Source: CALVXC01 sp036636255
GTDB taxonomy: Bacteria > Bacillota_I > Bacilli_A > RF39 > UBA660
Direction: 5' to 3'
Length of the DNA: 15,199 nt
NCBI GenBank assembly: GCA_036636255.1
Contig: JAVWOV010000017.1
Span: 1-15,199 of the forward strand
Under the pieces are notes generated by a model. That model had not been told where the DNA came from, ran no database searches, and saw only the letters and a program-made list of their open reading frames with translations. Shown here piece by piece: positions 13,942-15,199 of the stretch (the stretch's first letter is position 1; every line of letters begins with the position of its first letter). The translations under genes and the position numbers were made by a program.

Positions 13942-15199
13942 TTATGTTTTTATTAAAGATAATGATACTTTATTTTTATCCAAATGAATTTCATCAACAT
14001 AACATTCAACAATATCACCAACACTTAAAACATCCATAGGATCTTTAATATAATGATTAGTTAGTTTAGAAATATGTGCGAGAGCATCATTTTTTAAACC
14101 TATATCAATAAAAACTCCAAACGGTGCTACGTTACGAACAGTACCTTGTAATTTCATTCCTAATTGTAAATCTTCTATTTTTAAAATATCACTTTTTAAT
14201 AATGGTTTAGGCATTTCATCACGAGGATCGCGATATGGCTTTTGTAGTGTTTCAATAATATCTTCTAATGTATATTTATCAGTTTTTAATATTTCACAAT
14301 ACTTATTTATTTCAATATTATTTAAAGATTCTATTAATTTACTACTACCAATACTAGCTGTTGTTAAGTTCAAATTATCCAATAATTTTAAAGTTATTTC
14401 ATAGCTTTCCGGATGGATAGCTGTTCTATCTAAAATATTTTTTCCCTCGGCTATTCTTAAAAAACCAATAGCTTGTTCATATATTTTATCAGGCAATATT
14501 TTAGCAATTTCTTTTCTAGATGATATCCTTCCTAATTTTTCCCGATAAGCAATTATTTTTTCGATATTTTTTTTTGTTATTCCTGCCACATATTTTAATA
14601 AAGCAGCACTGGCCGTATTAATATTAACACCTACCATATTTACAGCTTTACTAACAACAAAATCTAAAGATTCCGTTAATTGTTTATTGGAAACATCATG
14701 TTGATATAATCCAACACCAATACTTTGAGGATCTATTTTAACTAATTCTGCTAACGGGTCTTGTAATCTTCTTCCAATACTTATAGCACTTCTTTGTTCA
14801 ACATGTAAATCAGGAAATTCATTTATAGCTAATTTACTAGCCGAATAAACACTAGCGCCTGCTTCATTTACCAATATATAAGCTACTTTTCGTGGGCTTT
14901 GCTTAATAACATCAGCAATAAACTTTTCGCTTTCTCTAGAAGCAGTACCATTACCAATAGCAATTATATCAACAGCATATTTTTCTATTAAAGATAAAAT
15001 ATGTTTCTTACTTTGCTCTATTTCATTTTTAGGCTCATGAGGATAAATTACCGATATAGCTAAATATTTACCAGTATGATCAATAACAGCTAATTTACAA
15101 CCAGTACGATAAGCTGGATCAAAACCAATAACTATTTTATCTTTCATTGGTGGTGTTAATAATAGACTTTCTAAATTTTTAGAAAAATTATCAATAGCT
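13942..15199 (-). CDS. tex: Tex-family RNA-binding transcription accessory protein (5' part outside window)
   Basis: This is the C-terminal 419 residues of Tex (YhgF; B. subtilis YdcI), a conserved nucleic-acid-binding protein linked to transcription and ribosome function. The frame runs past the window edge: upstream of Met at 15147 the frame still reads AIDNFSKNLESLLLTPP, which matches Tex, so that ATG is internal. Visible domains are the YqgF/RNase-H-like fold (VIGFDPAYRTGCKLAV onwards), the helix-hairpin-helix region (NINTASAALLKYVAGITKKNIEKIIAYREK and the following repeat), and an S1 domain at the end (GMKLQGTVRNVAPFGVFIDIG). The N-terminal helical domain lies outside. No terminator was seen after the stop, so some read-through into the 195-aa gene is possible. 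Confidence 0.95.
   Translation of the reverse strand, partial: AIDNFSKNLESLLLTPPMKDKIVIGFDPAYRTGCKLAVIDHTGKYLAISVIYPHEPKNEIEQSKKHILSLIEKYAVDIIAIGNGTASRESEKFIADVIKQSPRKVAYILVNEAGASVYSASKLAINEFPDLHVEQRSAISIGRRLQDPLAELVKIDPQSIGVGLYQHDVSNKQLTESLDFVVSKAVNMVGVNINTASAALLKYVAGITKKNIEKIIAYREKLGRISSRKEIAKILPDKIYEQAIGFLRIAEGKNILDRTAIHPESYEITLKLLDNLNLTTASIGSSKLIESLNNIEINKYCEILKTDKYTLEDIIETLQKPYRDPRDEMPKPLLKSDILKIEDLQLGMKLQGTVRNVAPFGVFIDIGLKNDALAHISKLTNHYIKDPMDVLSVGDIVECYVDEIHLDKNKVSLSLIKT

Noticed and set aside
15145..15147. ATG at 15147 as a real start, making a short YqgF-S1 protein
   Set aside because: The frame continues upstream to the window edge and the extra residues match Tex, so this Met is internal.

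Overview
The window is very AT-rich, Gram-positive-type bacterial DNA carrying mostly housekeeping genes. The ylbD-ylbE-rsmD order, GGAGG-type ribosome binding sites, sigma-A-like promoters, a sufC-sufD-sufS order and a one-subunit glycyl-tRNA synthetase point to a low-GC member of the Bacilli. MurD and a UDP-GlcNAc 2-epimerase imply a cell wall. Tryptophan is read from TGG and sufD ends in TGA, so code 11 fits and the TGA=Trp code of Mycoplasma does not. A small-genome, uncultured gut-type lineage (RF39- or Erysipelotrichia-like) is my best guess, but it is inference.

Layout, reading right to left because nearly everything is on the minus strand: the C-terminal part of Tex (13942-15199); a membrane-anchored protein of unknown function (13262-13849); a WYL-type regulator with a perfect 69-bp tandem duplication across its start, followed by a MATE efflux pump (11043-13171); a second membrane-anchored unknown (10417-10938); and glyS (8960-10330). 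Then come the only two plus-strand genes, a HIT-family hydrolase (8468-8857) and a small XRE regulator (8201-8416). The XRE gene is divergent from a small membrane protein (7826-8092). Next are the sufC-sufD-sufS operon (4922-7693), murD (3519-4850), the epimerase wecB/mnaA (2345-3460), ylbD-ylbE-rsmD (1160-2295) and the N-terminal part of a C39-peptidase ABC exporter cut by the window edge (1-1090).

Most units are delimited by hairpin/T-tract terminators and start from short promoters, many with an extended TGn -10 element. Several predicted transcription starts fall almost on the Shine-Dalgarno sequence. This helped move five starts inward (ylbD, sufC, the HIT gene, the 173-aa protein and the WYL regulator).

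The most unusual features are: the 69-bp in-frame duplication that copies the ribosome binding site, start codon and first helix of the WYL regulator; a 39-nt hairpin at the regulator-MATE junction; and the XRE/small-membrane-protein pair, whose divergent promoters overlap at their -10 boxes and include an exact TTGACA-N17-TATAAT promoter with a dyad in its spacer. No clearly new multi-gene system is visible. No tRNA, rRNA, CRISPR array or insertion sequence was seen, and no gene-free stretch exceeds about 150 bases.
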